From Winogradskyella ludwigii (GTDB lineage: Bacteria > Bacteroidota > Bacteroidia > Flavobacteriales > Flavobacteriaceae): 64,000 nt of DNA. Within the stretch, counting starts at the first letter, position 1. Every line of letters starts with the position of its first letter. The position numbers and the translations under genes were made by a program. The stretch lies in assembly GCF_013403985.1 (NCBI RefSeq), contig NZ_JABFDF010000003.1:248001-312000 (forward strand), read 5' to 3'. This document shows, piece after piece, positions 8,901 to 18,294 of this stretch. Below the pieces are notes generated by a model, which worked only from the letters and a program-made list of their open reading frames with translations, did not search any database and was not told the origin of the DNA.

Positions 8901-9451
8901 TAGTTAAGTTGGTCATCTATATTTTCTAATCCTACAATTTTTTTACCCATGGTTCTCGCGTGACCTAAAAGATGTAAATCTACAAAGGTAGGTTTGTCGT
9001 CTTCCTTATTAATGTCAGGAATCAACATGCTTATTATCGCTTCTGGACTCATAATTTCAGAGTCTTCTAGAGACTCATTATTAACGTCTTTAAATCGTTT
9101 TAATAAGCGTTTATAATCATTGGGTTCTAGTAAGTTTTTAAAATATTGGTTTGCTGTTATGTCGTATTTAAGATTTGTAATAGCATGCATTAGAGAATCA
9201 GGATTAATTTCTAAAGCAAAATACTCAACGCTTTCTATCGCAGGCATTACAGCATCACTAAAGTTAAAAACTCTAGCATCATCTATATGCATGGTTCCAA
9301 ATAAGTAAGATGGAGATTCTAAATTGTTACCTTCAATTTTCCAAAGTAACGAGTACTCATCATTATTTTGTGCAGTTGTTAATTGAGTTGAAATTAGAAA
9401 GGTAAAAAGTAGGTGAAATATAATGTTTGCTTTGAAGATTTGGTAATTCAT
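5924..9451 (-). CDS. TraB/GumN family protein with very long C-terminal extension
   Basis: This 1175-residue exported protein has an N-terminal signal peptide (hydrophobic residues 9-27, ending TTAQN). Residues about 33-300 are a TraB/GumN domain, seen in LLWKIEGNN and SPSYLFGTMHIDD, the conserved glutamate-rich part (YFALEINPDSL), and GSLFAGVGAAHLVGEDNVIALL near its end. TraB/GumN domains resemble metalloproteases of the Tiki type, with the GTMH histidine and the GAAHL motif as likely metal ligands. A usual family member has about 290 residues. The remaining 870 residues contain no domain I can name: a beta-rich region to about residue 740, then a helical part that reads like HEAT or TPR-type repeats. 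It is a stand-alone minus-strand gene. Confidence 0.8.
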   Translation of the reverse strand: MNYQIFKANIIFHLLFTFLISTQLTTAQNNDEYSLLWKIEGNNLESPSYLFGTMHIDDARVFNFSDAVMPAIESVEYFALEINPDSLMHAITNLKYDITANQYFKNLLEPNDYKRLLKRFKDVNNESLEDSEIMSPEAIISMLIPDINKEDDKPTFVDLHLLGHARTMGKKIVGLENIDDQLNYFDKLTDERKRKEISSNLDIDLDSINRTKEQMTTIYASGSLDKIAKFIEDFDVIDDVMIARNKVMSNSIINIMKKGSLFAGVGAAHLVGEDNVIALLQKEGYSVSVANAEFTGVADTYKIDNSKGLWHNFIDQDLGYYLEIPKAPNYEEDFDKFTFYGYGDIQTTTTYLFMAFDLGYTIEQTQADTFLENMISSILQSRDAEIISKHKMPDTDKDAYTVISKLPGGLKMKSRFVLKNSHFYYFSAETPANQIEENYISRFLNSITIDGVEKKAYISNWQEFKSEQGAFSVDIPVEAKDISREYPNPLDPEGEPYFMNLYMATDNTNKNNYLIRYNDMPSGYYLQDTEEAFKGTETSLTQTAKLISEPKIIYLDGFEGREYELLLADKYHSIARVYFRGNRTYLLLAQKLSETEKTTVNNSFFDSFTLLPYAEPELKSFEASNKDFKAVLFDDVTESIDSTRLVDSYILDSHDFSSKNPTTGGFYQYGYSNLEKYFKLISYKEILELYKENSLEANDSIIHEKYFVKNGDSIIQFSTKNKLDKNTKSQTFNRIWLNTNRIQLAKAFVNDEEVNSGITEQIFNSIKMKAVPSKTTLSESKAKYIIEDLKSTDSIIYNRALGAFNYYEFNAQELPILKKALNFPFADDKSETIKSKIIYEFTLINDEASLEFLKLYYNKPTTSDLLKTAILVAIPSIESEKSLALYNELLFSNPPTKEEAYDYNLFQPFNDSLSYALENYDKLLTLMPNPQYRKDIIYLGKNIYDSELDTDNIVELNYNKILEYLATDSEVYFNQALPEDGIDNYDYTSYNVMVAYLQSMNTIKSNDSVSNAITSKLINGKDDKWLRLLAITARVFNNQTISESVLNTYLEDKYFRFEIMEALFKINKSKEINKKYLKEKEFAKLSFYNYVGEDGGYPDEVIILKKIKKNDAEFYAVKFQYNDDDANETESYIGVVGPIEKISQNSKLKMYESHTYWDDYNDEWETKIESLITDL

Positions 9452-9510
9452 AAATAGGGTTGATTATATTTTTTTAAGTAAAAAAAGATGCGTTTTAATC
9501 ACTGCGATAA

Positions 9511-10401
9511 TTAAACTAAATGGCTTTGTTCAATTTCAATACTATAACTCGCATTAAAAGTTCCTTTAGCATCTAATTTAAGAATGCCTTCTTTTGTTTC
9601 AATCTTTTGATCTGTAGTTTCATTGTCTGCAATACCAAGCCAAGGCTCAATACAAACATAAGGTGCGTTTGGTTTTGCCCAAATACCTAATTGTTTAAAA
9701 TCTTTGAAATTTACGGTTAAGACGTTTCCTTTTGTTTTATGTTTTAAAGTTACAATTCGCGACTCTAAATCTTTAAAAATTAAAGCATCTTCATTAAATA
9801 AATCGGGTCTTAAATGAATTTTATTACCTTCAGCAAATGCTGGTTTCGTTTTGTTAGTTAATAAACCATTTGCCATATTTAATAAATAAGACTGGCTTTT
9901 TTCAGGCTTTTCAAATTCTAAATAATAATCAGTATAATTTTCATCTTCTGAAAGCGGACAATTAAAAGCAGGATGACCTCCTAATGAAAAATAAAGGGCT
10001 TTGTCATCTTTATTGGTCATAGTATGTTTAATAGTTAACGTGTTTTTTGAAAGCGTGTAAGTGATATCTAATTCGAATAGAAACGGATAAAACTCATATA
10101 ATTCGTCATTTGAAGCTATAGTAAACGTTATACAAGAATCAGTCTGGCTTTTAATTTTGAAACCATCACTGCGTCTCACAAAACCGTGCTTTGGCATTTG
10201 GTATACCTTATTATTGTAGATGTAGTGGTCATCTTTCATACAGCCAATAATAGGAAATAAGTTTGGTGCATGTCCTCCCCAAATTTCAGGATTAGCTTGC
10301 CACATAAATTCTGTGGTATTTTTTACTGAGGTAATGTTGCATAACTCAGCTCCTTTAGATTTTATATTAATTTGTAATAGGTCGTTTTTTAAACTATGCA
10401 T
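9511..10401 (-). CDS. Aldose 1-epimerase family protein
   Basis: The protein probably interconverts alpha and beta anomers of a sugar or sugar phosphate. It has 296 residues and no signal peptide, so it is cytoplasmic. The family signature FSLGGHPAFN carries the likely general-acid histidine, and the glutamate in CIEPWLG is the likely catalytic base. The N-terminal block SKGAELCNITSVKN and the segment MWQANPEIWGGHAPNLFPIIG are typical of the LacX-like branch found in Bacteroidota. The exact substrate is not evident. It lies 60 bases upstream of the TraB gene on the same strand, and divergent from pabB. Confidence 0.9.
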   Translation of the reverse strand: MHSLKNDLLQINIKSKGAELCNITSVKNTTEFMWQANPEIWGGHAPNLFPIIGCMKDDHYIYNNKVYQMPKHGFVRRSDGFKIKSQTDSCITFTIASNDELYEFYPFLFELDITYTLSKNTLTIKHTMTNKDDKALYFSLGGHPAFNCPLSEDENYTDYYLEFEKPEKSQSYLLNMANGLLTNKTKPAFAEGNKIHLRPDLFNEDALIFKDLESRIVTLKHKTKGNVLTVNFKDFKQLGIWAKPNAPYVCIEPWLGIADNETTDQKIETKEGILKLDAKGTFNASYSIEIEQSHLV

Positions 10402-10517
10402 TTGAATTTATTTTTTCTGAAATATACAATTCTTATACTTTTAATGAAATAGCTTCGGTAGTGAATTTGTTTTCTATCAAATTATAATTTAGGTAAATTG
10501 CACCAATTATTTTTCTA

Positions 10518-11816
10518 TTGAGAGCAACACAAATTCATTTTCCAAAAAACATTGACAAATTTAAGCAAAACGTACTGCTGTGGAGTCAGCAATTTGATGA
10601 TGTCGTTTGGTTAGATTCTAATAACCATAAGGATCAGTATAGCAATTACGATGCTGTGTTGGCTGTTGATGCTTTTACAACAATTCGAACTGATTATTTT
10701 GATGCTTTTGAGCGTCTAAAAGAATACCAATCGCTAACTAAAGACTGGATTTTTGGTTATTTAACCTACGATTTAAAAAATACTACAGAACGTTTAAAAT
10801 CTAAAAATTTTGATGGTTTAGATTTTCCTGATTTGTATTTCTTTCAACCTAAAAAGCTCTTTTTGTTTAAAGATAATCAGGTTGAAATCAAGTATCTAAA
10901 AATGGTTGATGATGAGATTGAGGATGATTTAGAAGTTATAACAAATAGCATTTCGAGTGAAAGCGAGAAATCCCATAACGATAATCCAATAAAAATAAAA
11001 CTAAGAATTCATAAAGACGACTACTTTGAGAAAGTTAATAAAATGATAGCTCATATTCAAAGAGGAGATATTTATGAAGCTAATTTTTGTCAAGAGTTTT
11101 ATGCGGAAGACAGTGAAATAAATCCGATTGAAACGTTTAAACAACTCAATGAAATTTCTAAATCGCCATTTGCGAGTTTTTTAAAGTTTGAAGATAAATA
11201 TATGATGTCTGCGTCACCAGAACGTTATATTAAAAAGAAGGGAACAACTGTAATTTCTCAACCTATAAAAGGCACAGCAAAACGATCTATAAATCAAGCT
11301 GAAGACCTAAAACTCGCGGAAGACTTATCAAAAGACCAAAAAGAACGAAGTGAGAATATTATGATTGTAGATTTGGTGCGTAATGATTTATCACACACAG
11401 CTACAAAAGGAAGTGTAGAAGTAAAAGAATTGTGCAAAGTCCATTCGTTTTTGCAAGTCCATCAAATGATTTCTACCATACAATCTGAAGTAAAATCAGA
11501 AACCAATCCAGTAGATATTATAAAAACAACGTTCCCTATGGGAAGTATGACAGGTGTTCCAAAACTCTCGGCTCTAAAAATTATCGAAAATCTCGAAGAA
11601 ACCAAACGTGGATTATATTCTGGTTCAGTTGGCTATTTTACACCACATGGTGATTTCGATTTTAATGTGATTATAAGAAGCATTCTCTATAATGCCTCTA
11701 AAAAATATGTTTCCTATTCTGTAGGTGGCGCAATTACAGCAAAGAGCGATCCGCTTAAGGAATATGAAGAATGTTTAATTAAGGCAAAAGCAATGCGCCA
11801 AGCTTTAGGAGGTTAA
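10518..11816 (+). CDS. pabB: Aminodeoxychorismate synthase component I
   Basis: PabB converts chorismate and glutamine-derived ammonia to 4-amino-4-deoxychorismate for folate synthesis, together with a PabA glutaminase encoded elsewhere. The chorismate-binding domain (about residues 170-430) shows SASPERYIKK, QPIKGTAKR, MIVDLVRNDL, FPMGSMTGVPK and YSVGGAI. The lysine in PIKGT is the active-site nucleophile typical of PabB; anthranilate synthases have alanine there. No ATG is available before the conserved start and an in-frame stop lies at 10494, so the TTG at 10518 is the best start. The stop is 23 bases from the stop of the convergent gene at 11839. Confidence 0.88.
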   Translation: MRATQIHFPKNIDKFKQNVLLWSQQFDDVVWLDSNNHKDQYSNYDAVLAVDAFTTIRTDYFDAFERLKEYQSLTKDWIFGYLTYDLKNTTERLKSKNFDGLDFPDLYFFQPKKLFLFKDNQVEIKYLKMVDDEIEDDLEVITNSISSESEKSHNDNPIKIKLRIHKDDYFEKVNKMIAHIQRGDIYEANFCQEFYAEDSEINPIETFKQLNEISKSPFASFLKFEDKYMMSASPERYIKKKGTTVISQPIKGTAKRSINQAEDLKLAEDLSKDQKERSENIMIVDLVRNDLSHTATKGSVEVKELCKVHSFLQVHQMISTIQSEVKSETNPVDIIKTTFPMGSMTGVPKLSALKIIENLEETKRGLYSGSVGYFTPHGDFDFNVIIRSILYNASKKYVSYSVGGAITAKSDPLKEYEECLIKAKAMRQALGG

Positions 11817-11838
11817 TTCTTAGTCTGCGCATATTAAA

Positions 11839-12525
11839 CTAAATATGGCGTCTAAACGTACGCTTAACTTTATCAAAAATGGCTTCAACACGTTTTTGTT
11901 CAATGTTTTTAATTTTCGAAATAGATTCAAAATCTAATTTACCAAAAATGTATAAATCTACAATGTTAGAGACATTAAATGGCAACCAATTATAAAGTTT
12001 ACCAAATACTTCTGGCGATTGTTTTTTAGATAAATCTTCAACTTCAAAAGCACTTAAAATTGATGTTTCTTTATCCGAATATAAATGTAAACCTTCATTA
12101 AGATCTTGATGATAAGAAATATCATTCAACTCTGTGTTTAGAATAAAATCATAGTCAGCATCAATGGTATAATCTTCATTAAGCTTCGATAATTCCTCTT
12201 TAAGAATAACATCTGTACTAATCGTGTTTTTATGATAGGCTTCATTTTTAAATAGCACATTCATATAACGATCCACAATTTTGAAAAGCTCTAGTTTTAT
12301 AGCCATAGGCTCAGCATCGACATCAAAGTCATTATCATAAAGAATAATAATACTTTCGTCTATAATACCGTTAGATGAAAACATATTTTTGGGTAAAATG
12401 CCTGTAGTTTCAGCAATATAAATTCTATGTTTTACGTAAGGATGTATATGTGGTAGTGCAGAAAGTACCTTTTTTTCAAAGGTAGTTCGTGCAGAATTGG
12501 TTGTTAATTTCTCTGATACGTTCAT
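11839..12525 (-). CDS. Conserved hypothetical protein, helical
   Basis: This 228-residue soluble protein has no signal peptide. It is acidic in the middle and basic at the C-terminus. The last 60 residues (FNVSNIVDLYIFGKLDFESISKIKN... to KRTFRRHI) read like a helix-turn-helix of the sigma-70 region 4 type, where repeated helices follow LYIFGKLDFESIS. The N-terminal part (FEKKVLSALPHIHPYVKHRIYIAETTG) could be another helical domain, but no sigma region 2 motif is visible. A regulatory or DNA-binding role is therefore only a guess. It is convergent with pabB and divergent from tilS, and a gap of 205 bases holds both promoters. Confidence 0.7.
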   Translation of the reverse strand: MNVSEKLTTNSARTTFEKKVLSALPHIHPYVKHRIYIAETTGILPKNMFSSNGIIDESIIILYDNDFDVDAEPMAIKLELFKIVDRYMNVLFKNEAYHKNTISTDVILKEELSKLNEDYTIDADYDFILNTELNDISYHQDLNEGLHLYSDKETSILSAFEVEDLSKKQSPEVFGKLYNWLPFNVSNIVDLYIFGKLDFESISKIKNIEQKRVEAIFDKVKRTFRRHI

Positions 12526-12718
12526 GACCTAATTGTTTTAAATTCCCTTAAAGTTAATTAAAAGGGAATCACTTGAGTATGATAATTATCACTTTAACAT
12601 CAATTTTATAATATGTAATTTTTAGTAAAATATAAACTGTTAGTATTCAAAACAACGCTTTTCTGAAGCATCATGCAACAACTTTAAAAGAGTCGTTTAT
12701 AGAAACCATAAAATTGAA

Positions 12719-12726
12719 TACCTTTG
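12719..12726 (+). promoter_or_regulatory. -7 element (TACCTTTG) of tilS, nearly leaderless
   Basis: TACCTTTG fits TAnnTTTG exactly and lies four bases before the GTG start of tilS, so transcription would begin at or beside the start codon. A weak TTTA at 12696-12699 lies about 19 bases upstream and could stand in for the -33 element. Confidence 0.5.
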
Positions 12727-12730
12727 AGAT

Positions 12731-14047
12731 GTGCAAAACAACTTCCAAATACATATCAATAAAAATCTTTCGTTTTTAAAGGAAAGCAAGTTTCTCATTG
12801 CCATTTCGGGTGGAATAGATAGTGTTGTATTGGCATATTTATGTAAAAATTTAAATCTGAATTTTTCACTTGCACATTGTAATTTTAATTTAAGAGCAGA
12901 AGAAAGTAATAAAGATGAAGATTTTGTACTAGAATTGGCCGAAGCTTTAGATGTCGAAATATTTATTCAGAATTTTGATACGCAAGCTTATGCTGATGAA
13001 AATAAGCGTTCTATTCAGATGGCTGCTCGCGAATTGCGTTACGATTGGTTTAAAGAATTGGCACAACAATTAAAATTCGATTATATTTTAACAGCACATC
13101 ACGCAGATGATAACCTCGAAACCTTCCTCATTAATTTTACAAGAGGAACGGGTTTAAATGGATTAACGGGTATTCCTGTAAAAAATGATAATGTGGTGCG
13201 TCCATTGTTACCATTTTCAAGAGTGCAAATTGAAGCGTATGCGACTAAGGAAAACATTATTTGGCGCGAAGATGCCAGTAATGCATCAAGAAAATATTTA
13301 AGGAATAAATTACGCCATGAAGTGGTTCCCATTTTAAAAGAAATTAATCCACAATTATTAGAAAGTTTTCAGAGCACAACGTCTTATCTTAATGATACAG
13401 CAGACATTGTTGAAGAAAGTTTAAGAGCGGTTAAAAAACGCGCTATAGTAAATAGTGATAAAACAGGTGTTACTTATAAGGTTTCAGAATTTAAAAAAGT
13501 AAAAAATTCAAAAGCTTATTTGTTTGAAATGTTTAAAAACTATGGCTTTACACAATGGGATGATATTGTTGATTTATTAGATGCGGAATCAGGAAAGCAA
13601 ATTCGCTCAAATACGCATCGTTTAGTAAAGCATCGCGAGTTTTTAATTTTGGCCGATTTGCCTGAATTAGATCTGGAAAATGTTTCAATTTTTATAAATG
13701 AAACGGATTACCATATTGAAACACCAATAGGGCAACTTACGTTTACAAGTGAAAGTGTTATTTCAGAAACCTCAAAAAACGTCATTTACGTAGATAAAGA
13801 CACTTTAAAATTCCCTTTAGAATTAAGACTTTGGAAAGAAGGAGATGTCTTTTATCCATCAGGAATGACAGGAAAAAAGAAAGTTAGTAAATATTTAAAA
13901 GACGAAAAGTTATCGTTAATAGAAAAAGAAAATATTTGGTTACTCGCTTCTAACGATAAAGTAGTTTGGATTGTAGGTATGCGAAATGATGAGCGTTTTA
14001 AAATAACAGAAGCCACAAATAATATTTTAAAAATAGAATATAAATAA
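12731..14047 (+). CDS. tilS: tRNA(Ile)-lysidine synthetase
   Basis: TilS joins lysine to C34 of the CAU-anticodon isoleucine tRNA, which then reads AUA codons; it is essential in nearly all bacteria. The PP-loop ATP-binding motif SGGIDS is at residues 26-31. It is followed by the family blocks HCNFNLR, LTAHHADDNLETFLINFTRGTGLNGLTGI and RKYLRNKLRHEVVP. The 438-residue length includes the C-terminal tRNA-binding domain, with FYPSGMTGKKKVSKYLKDEK and WIVGMRNDERFKI. The start is GTG, with a -7 promoter element ending five bases before it, which suggests a leaderless transcript. The adenine deaminase gene follows after 40 bases on the same strand. Confidence 0.95.
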   Translation: MQNNFQIHINKNLSFLKESKFLIAISGGIDSVVLAYLCKNLNLNFSLAHCNFNLRAEESNKDEDFVLELAEALDVEIFIQNFDTQAYADENKRSIQMAARELRYDWFKELAQQLKFDYILTAHHADDNLETFLINFTRGTGLNGLTGIPVKNDNVVRPLLPFSRVQIEAYATKENIIWREDASNASRKYLRNKLRHEVVPILKEINPQLLESFQSTTSYLNDTADIVEESLRAVKKRAIVNSDKTGVTYKVSEFKKVKNSKAYLFEMFKNYGFTQWDDIVDLLDAESGKQIRSNTHRLVKHREFLILADLPELDLENVSIFINETDYHIETPIGQLTFTSESVISETSKNVIYVDKDTLKFPLELRLWKEGDVFYPSGMTGKKKVSKYLKDEKLSLIEKENIWLLASNDKVVWIVGMRNDERFKITEATNNILKIEYK

Positions 14048-14050
14048 TTT

Positions 14051-14076
14051 GTCATTCCACAATGAATACGGAATTT
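14051..14076. repeat. Degenerate short palindromic repeat (GTCATTCC...GGAATTT)
   Basis: GTCATTCC and GGAATTT lie about eleven bases apart, matching the outer part of the ATTCC...GGAAT repeat family. It lies in the 40-base gap between tilS and the adenine deaminase gene. Confidence 0.35.
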
Positions 14077-14087
14077 AAATAGAATTT

Positions 14088-15710
14088 ATGAAACTAAAAG
14101 GAAACATAGTAGACATAGCAAATAGCAGAATCTTTAAAGGAGAAGTAACTATTGTAAACGGTAAAATTTCAAGTATTGAAGAGAAAGATTGCGACGAAAA
14201 TCATTTCATCTTACCAGGTTTTGTAGATGCACATATTCATATAGAAAGCTCAATGTTAGTACCAAGTGAGTTCGCTAAGATAGCTGTAAAACATGGTACA
14301 GTTTCTACAGTGTCGGATCCTCATGAAATTGCGAATGTACTTGGAGTTGCAGGTGTTGAGTTTATGATTAATAACGGAAAAGAAACACCATTCAAATTTA
14401 ATTTCGGTGCACCATCTTGTGTACCAGCAACAAGTTTTGAATCTGCAGGCGCTGTTATTGATTCCGATGCTATAAAGACATTAATGGCAAATCCGGATAT
14501 TAAGTATTTAGCTGAAATGATGAATTATCCTGGAGTCATTTACGATGATGCAGAAGTACTTAAAAAAATAGAGTGGGCAAAACACTATAATAAACCCATA
14601 GATGGACATGCACCAGGTTTACGAGGCGATGATTTAACAAAATATATTTCTGCGGGAATTTCTACAGATCACGAATGTTTCACGTTCGAAGAAGGCGCAG
14701 AAAAACTTCAAAAAGGTATGAAAGTGATTATCCGAGAGGGTAGTGCAGCTAAAAACTTTGAAGCCTTAATTGGTTTGTTGGATGAGAATTACGAGAATAT
14801 GATGTTTTGTAGTGACGATAAACATCCAGACGATTTATTATTAGGTCACATTAATCAATTGTGTGCAAGAGCTGTTGCTAAAGGAATTGATGTATTTAAA
14901 GTTTTGCAGTCGGCTTGTGTAAACCCAGTGAAACATTACAATTTAGATGTGGGATTGCTCAATGTAGGAGATGCTGCAGATTGTATCGTTGTTGAAGATT
15001 TAAAAGATTTTAAAACGCTTGAAACTTATATTAATGGTGAGTTGGTATTTGCTAATGGAGTTTCACATGTGAAGCATGTAGATTTTCAGAATTTAAATAA
15101 TTTCAACACCGATAAAAAAGACGTTTCAGATTTTAGATTTGAATCTGACGCCAAGAAAATTAGAGTGATTGAGTGTTTGGATGGGGAATTAGTAACCAAT
15201 GAAATTATCGTAGATTCTAAGATTGAAAATGGAAATCTGGTGTCTAACACTGAAAAAGATGTTTTAAAAATGACGGTTGTTAATCGTTATAAAAATGATA
15301 AACCTGCTATTGCATTCATTAAAAATTACGGATTAAAAGAAGGAGCTATTGCAAGTTCTGTGGGTCACGATTCTCATAATATTATTGCTATCGGAGTTTC
15401 TGATGAAGCTATATGTAAAGCGGTAAATTTATTAGTAGAAAATGAAGGGGGAATTTGTGCAGTTAGTGATACAGAACAGAAAGTAGTTGCACTGCCTGTT
15501 GCAGGAATTATGAGTGATAAAAATGCCGAATTTATTGGGAAAAAATATTCAGAACTCGATAAAATGGCCAAACAATTGGGAAGTAAACTTCATGCACCTT
15601 ATATGAGTTTGTCATTTATGGCTCTGTTGGTTATTCCGGCTTTAAAACTAAGTGATAAAGGCTTGTTTGATGGAGGTAAATTTGAATTTACATCCGTTGA
15701 AGCCTCTTAA
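14088..15710 (+). CDS. ade: Adenine deaminase
   Basis: The enzyme hydrolyses adenine to hypoxanthine and ammonia in purine salvage. It has 540 residues, normal for the bacterial Ade family within the amidohydrolase superfamily. The metal-binding motif [11 protein letters not shown] lies at residues 47-56 (H49, H51), followed by [15 protein letters not shown]. Further family blocks are the histidine-containing [33 protein letters not shown] with the catalytic-site aspartates, and the C-terminal [17 protein letters not shown]. It is cytoplasmic. It starts 40 bases after tilS and may be cotranscribed with it. No riboswitch or clear operator is seen upstream. Confidence 0.95.
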   Translation: MKLKGNIVDIANSRIFKGEVTIVNGKISSIEEKDCDENHFILPGFVDAHIHIESSMLVPSEFAKIAVKHGTVSTVSDPHEIANVLGVAGVEFMINNGKETPFKFNFGAPSCVPATSFESAGAVIDSDAIKTLMANPDIKYLAEMMNYPGVIYDDAEVLKKIEWAKHYNKPIDGHAPGLRGDDLTKYISAGISTDHECFTFEEGAEKLQKGMKVIIREGSAAKNFEALIGLLDENYENMMFCSDDKHPDDLLLGHINQLCARAVAKGIDVFKVLQSACVNPVKHYNLDVGLLNVGDAADCIVVEDLKDFKTLETYINGELVFANGVSHVKHVDFQNLNNFNTDKKDVSDFRFESDAKKIRVIECLDGELVTNEIIVDSKIENGNLVSNTEKDVLKMTVVNRYKNDKPAIAFIKNYGLKEGAIASSVGHDSHNIIAIGVSDEAICKAVNLLVENEGGICAVSDTEQKVVALPVAGIMSDKNAEFIGKKYSELDKMAKQLGSKLHAPYMSLSFMALLVIPALKLSDKGLFDGGKFEFTSVEAS

Positions 15711-15764
15711 ATTTTAACAATTTTACCTTATTTAAGTTATTAAATTGCGCCAAAATCATCAATC

Positions 15765-18215
15765 ATGAAACATATTCTTTTAATCATTGCCTTGTTATGT
15801 GCAGCTATTTGTAACGCACAACTAAGGACTACAAGTTACGTCACTGTCGGTGGTACTGGTGACTATACCAATCAACCGTATGTGCCACAAGCAAAATTTT
15901 CGCGTACACAGACCATTTATTATCCAGAGCAAATTAAATTTAATGGTGAGATTACTGGATTACGGTTTTTTACCGCGTTTTCAAACACAACGACGTCACC
16001 AACGCCAAATACCAACTTAATTTTTAAAATTGGTCATACAACCAAAGAAGAATTTGAATCTGGAGATGGATTTATTCCTGATGAAGATCTAACCGAAATC
16101 GGAATTACAACGTATTACGCTAATGCTTATGAGTTTATTCTTATTTTTGATGAGTCTTTTAATTATAATGGCATCGATAATTTAGTGATTGATGTTGAGG
16201 ATGTAAATCCTGGACAATCGTCGAGTGCTTTATTTGGGTGGCAAGGCACAGAAAATTTTAATAATCCACCAACCCGAAGTAGAGTTCGTATTACGGAAGC
16301 TTTTGATGATGGTTCTACATCAACCTCAGTATTGTATCAAAATTCATTCGCAAAAACGCGTTTCGATGGAAACCTGCAAGTCTGTCAAACCAGTTCTGTT
16401 GCAAGTATAGACAACGTTACAAATACCACGGCAGAATTCACGCTTAACGAAAATATAGAAGCAAATCATTACAGATATGTTATAACTGAAGCTGGTGAGG
16501 ATATTCCTGAATCCTATACTGTAACCAATGATCTTACATTTTCAGTGTCTGACTTGTTGCCTTCACAAGATTATTATGTCAATGTAAAAACCGACTGTGA
16601 TGCTTTTGGTGTGACGACTGGTTATCGTAGTTTTTATTTTAAAACCAGACCAAATGCCTTAAGTTTACCATATACTATTGATTTTGAATCTGATTTTGCA
16701 CGCGATTATGCAATACCGAATTACGGAGTAGAGATTAATGCAGAAGCTGCCAATGAGAGTAGTTTGGGATTAATGCTTAATGGTCCTGGCTATCCGCAAT
16801 ATCTGAACTATGTTGATTACGGTGATCCGTTTGAAGAAAATCAAGATTTTATTAGAACATTTTCAATAGATGTCGATCTTACTCAAAATGCAATTCATCC
16901 TATACTTAAATTTGATATTAATCAAACTGCTGAAGCGTATTTACGCGTAAAAATAAAAGCCTATGCCGACGATAATGTTTACACAGGTGTTGCGGAAGAT
17001 TTTATTTATAATGCAGCTTATGATGATAATGATTTTAAAACCGCTTCAATAGATTTGTCCCAATTTGTTGGCGAACTGATTACTATTAAGCTTGAAAATG
17101 TAAGTAAATCTACAACTAGAAAAACGTATTTAGATAATATTCAAGTATTAGAAAATGATTGCGAAGTCATCACTAATATAGCATCAATTAGTAGTAATAA
17201 TAGTATTGCGTTAAATTGGGATGCCACTGCTGATGGCGCCTATGAAGTGGTTGCCGCAGAATTTGAAGAAAATCCTAGCGTAGATTATATACCTGCGGAT
17301 ACTGAAAGCTATACGTTTTCAGAATTACCAGCAGCGACATCGTATAAGCTTTTTGTTCGTAATAGTTGTGAGACGTCTCATTCGCCTTGGTCAAAAATAT
17401 ATGCGTCCACAGATCCTGAATATTTAGAACCAGGTTACGATAATTATTTTAATGACGAAGCCGTATTAGAAACTAACTTGTTTTCTGTAATGCATAGTGA
17501 ATCTTCTAAATTAGAATTTGTAAATTATTCTGTTTATGATCGATTAGTGCTTCATCAACGTGACTCAAATGCAGAGTGGGTTGGAGGAGATGCTACAACG
17601 GAAACTCAAGCTTGGAATGAGAATACGGATTTTTTAACAGGTTTAAAGTTTAAAATCGATGGAGCTCATCTTTCCGACGGTAGTGTAGATATTACATTCA
17701 ATCAATTACACCATTATAGTTCTACACCTTCAAATTCATGGTTTAGAATCCTCATTAATGGAGAACAATATGGTCCTAGTTATAATCCTACCACAAGATA
17801 TCAAGATCCTTTAACTACGGTGAGTGTGGATTTAGATCCGTATTTGGGAGGTGATATAACCTTTGAGCTGCAACATGTTGGACGCACTAAAGATTATTTT
17901 TCATTCACGCCAATTGGAGGTGATGGTGCAGTAATTAATAGAATAGTGTTTACGGGAAATGCCTTGTCTATTGACGATTCAGAATATCTTTCAGTAAAGT
18001 TATATCCTAATCCTGCAACATCAGAAGTTCTTATTGAAGGATTGCAACACCATAGCGAACTTACTATTGTAGATGTAAATGGAAGAGCGCTTACATCGTT
18101 TACCTCGCGCGACACTTTTGTTTCATTAGATGTATCTCAATATAATTCGGGTTTATATTTTGTTGAAATTAAATCAGGAGAGCAATTACAAACATTAAAA
18201 TTTATTAAACAATAA
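15765..18215 (+). CDS. T9SS-secreted fibronectin type III protein
   Basis: This 816-residue secreted protein has a signal peptide (MKHILLIIALLCAAICNAQ). Its C-terminal type A sorting domain (about 740-816) contains LYPNPATSEVLIEG, VDVNGRAL and GLYFVEIKSGE, the signal for export by the type IX system and surface anchoring. In between are beta-rich domains: an N-terminal jelly-roll-like part, fibronectin III-like segments near 210-290 and 470-545 (SYTFSELPAATSYKLFVRNSC), and choice-of-anchor or carbohydrate-binding-like segments between and after them. No enzymatic motif is seen. Adhesion is plausible by analogy. It precedes a CocE-type lipoprotein gene by 79 bases. Confidence 0.85.
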   Translation: MKHILLIIALLCAAICNAQLRTTSYVTVGGTGDYTNQPYVPQAKFSRTQTIYYPEQIKFNGEITGLRFFTAFSNTTTSPTPNTNLIFKIGHTTKEEFESGDGFIPDEDLTEIGITTYYANAYEFILIFDESFNYNGIDNLVIDVEDVNPGQSSSALFGWQGTENFNNPPTRSRVRITEAFDDGSTSTSVLYQNSFAKTRFDGNLQVCQTSSVASIDNVTNTTAEFTLNENIEANHYRYVITEAGEDIPESYTVTNDLTFSVSDLLPSQDYYVNVKTDCDAFGVTTGYRSFYFKTRPNALSLPYTIDFESDFARDYAIPNYGVEINAEAANESSLGLMLNGPGYPQYLNYVDYGDPFEENQDFIRTFSIDVDLTQNAIHPILKFDINQTAEAYLRVKIKAYADDNVYTGVAEDFIYNAAYDDNDFKTASIDLSQFVGELITIKLENVSKSTTRKTYLDNIQVLENDCEVITNIASISSNNSIALNWDATADGAYEVVAAEFEENPSVDYIPADTESYTFSELPAATSYKLFVRNSCETSHSPWSKIYASTDPEYLEPGYDNYFNDEAVLETNLFSVMHSESSKLEFVNYSVYDRLVLHQRDSNAEWVGGDATTETQAWNENTDFLTGLKFKIDGAHLSDGSVDITFNQLHHYSSTPSNSWFRILINGEQYGPSYNPTTRYQDPLTTVSVDLDPYLGGDITFELQHVGRTKDYFSFTPIGGDGAVINRIVFTGNALSIDDSEYLSVKLYPNPATSEVLIEGLQHHSELTIVDVNGRALTSFTSRDTFVSLDVSQYNSGLYFVEIKSGEQLQTLKFIKQ

Positions 18216-18294
18216 CTAGTTGAAGTTGACATACTGGTTTGGTATAGAGTCGTTTTTTTTTAAGTCATCTTTTAACCTTTAAATTATTAAACAT

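Noticed and set aside
10518-11816. Anthranilate synthase component I (trpE)
   Set aside because: The PIKGT lysine is typical of aminodeoxychorismate synthase and no trp genes are adjacent.
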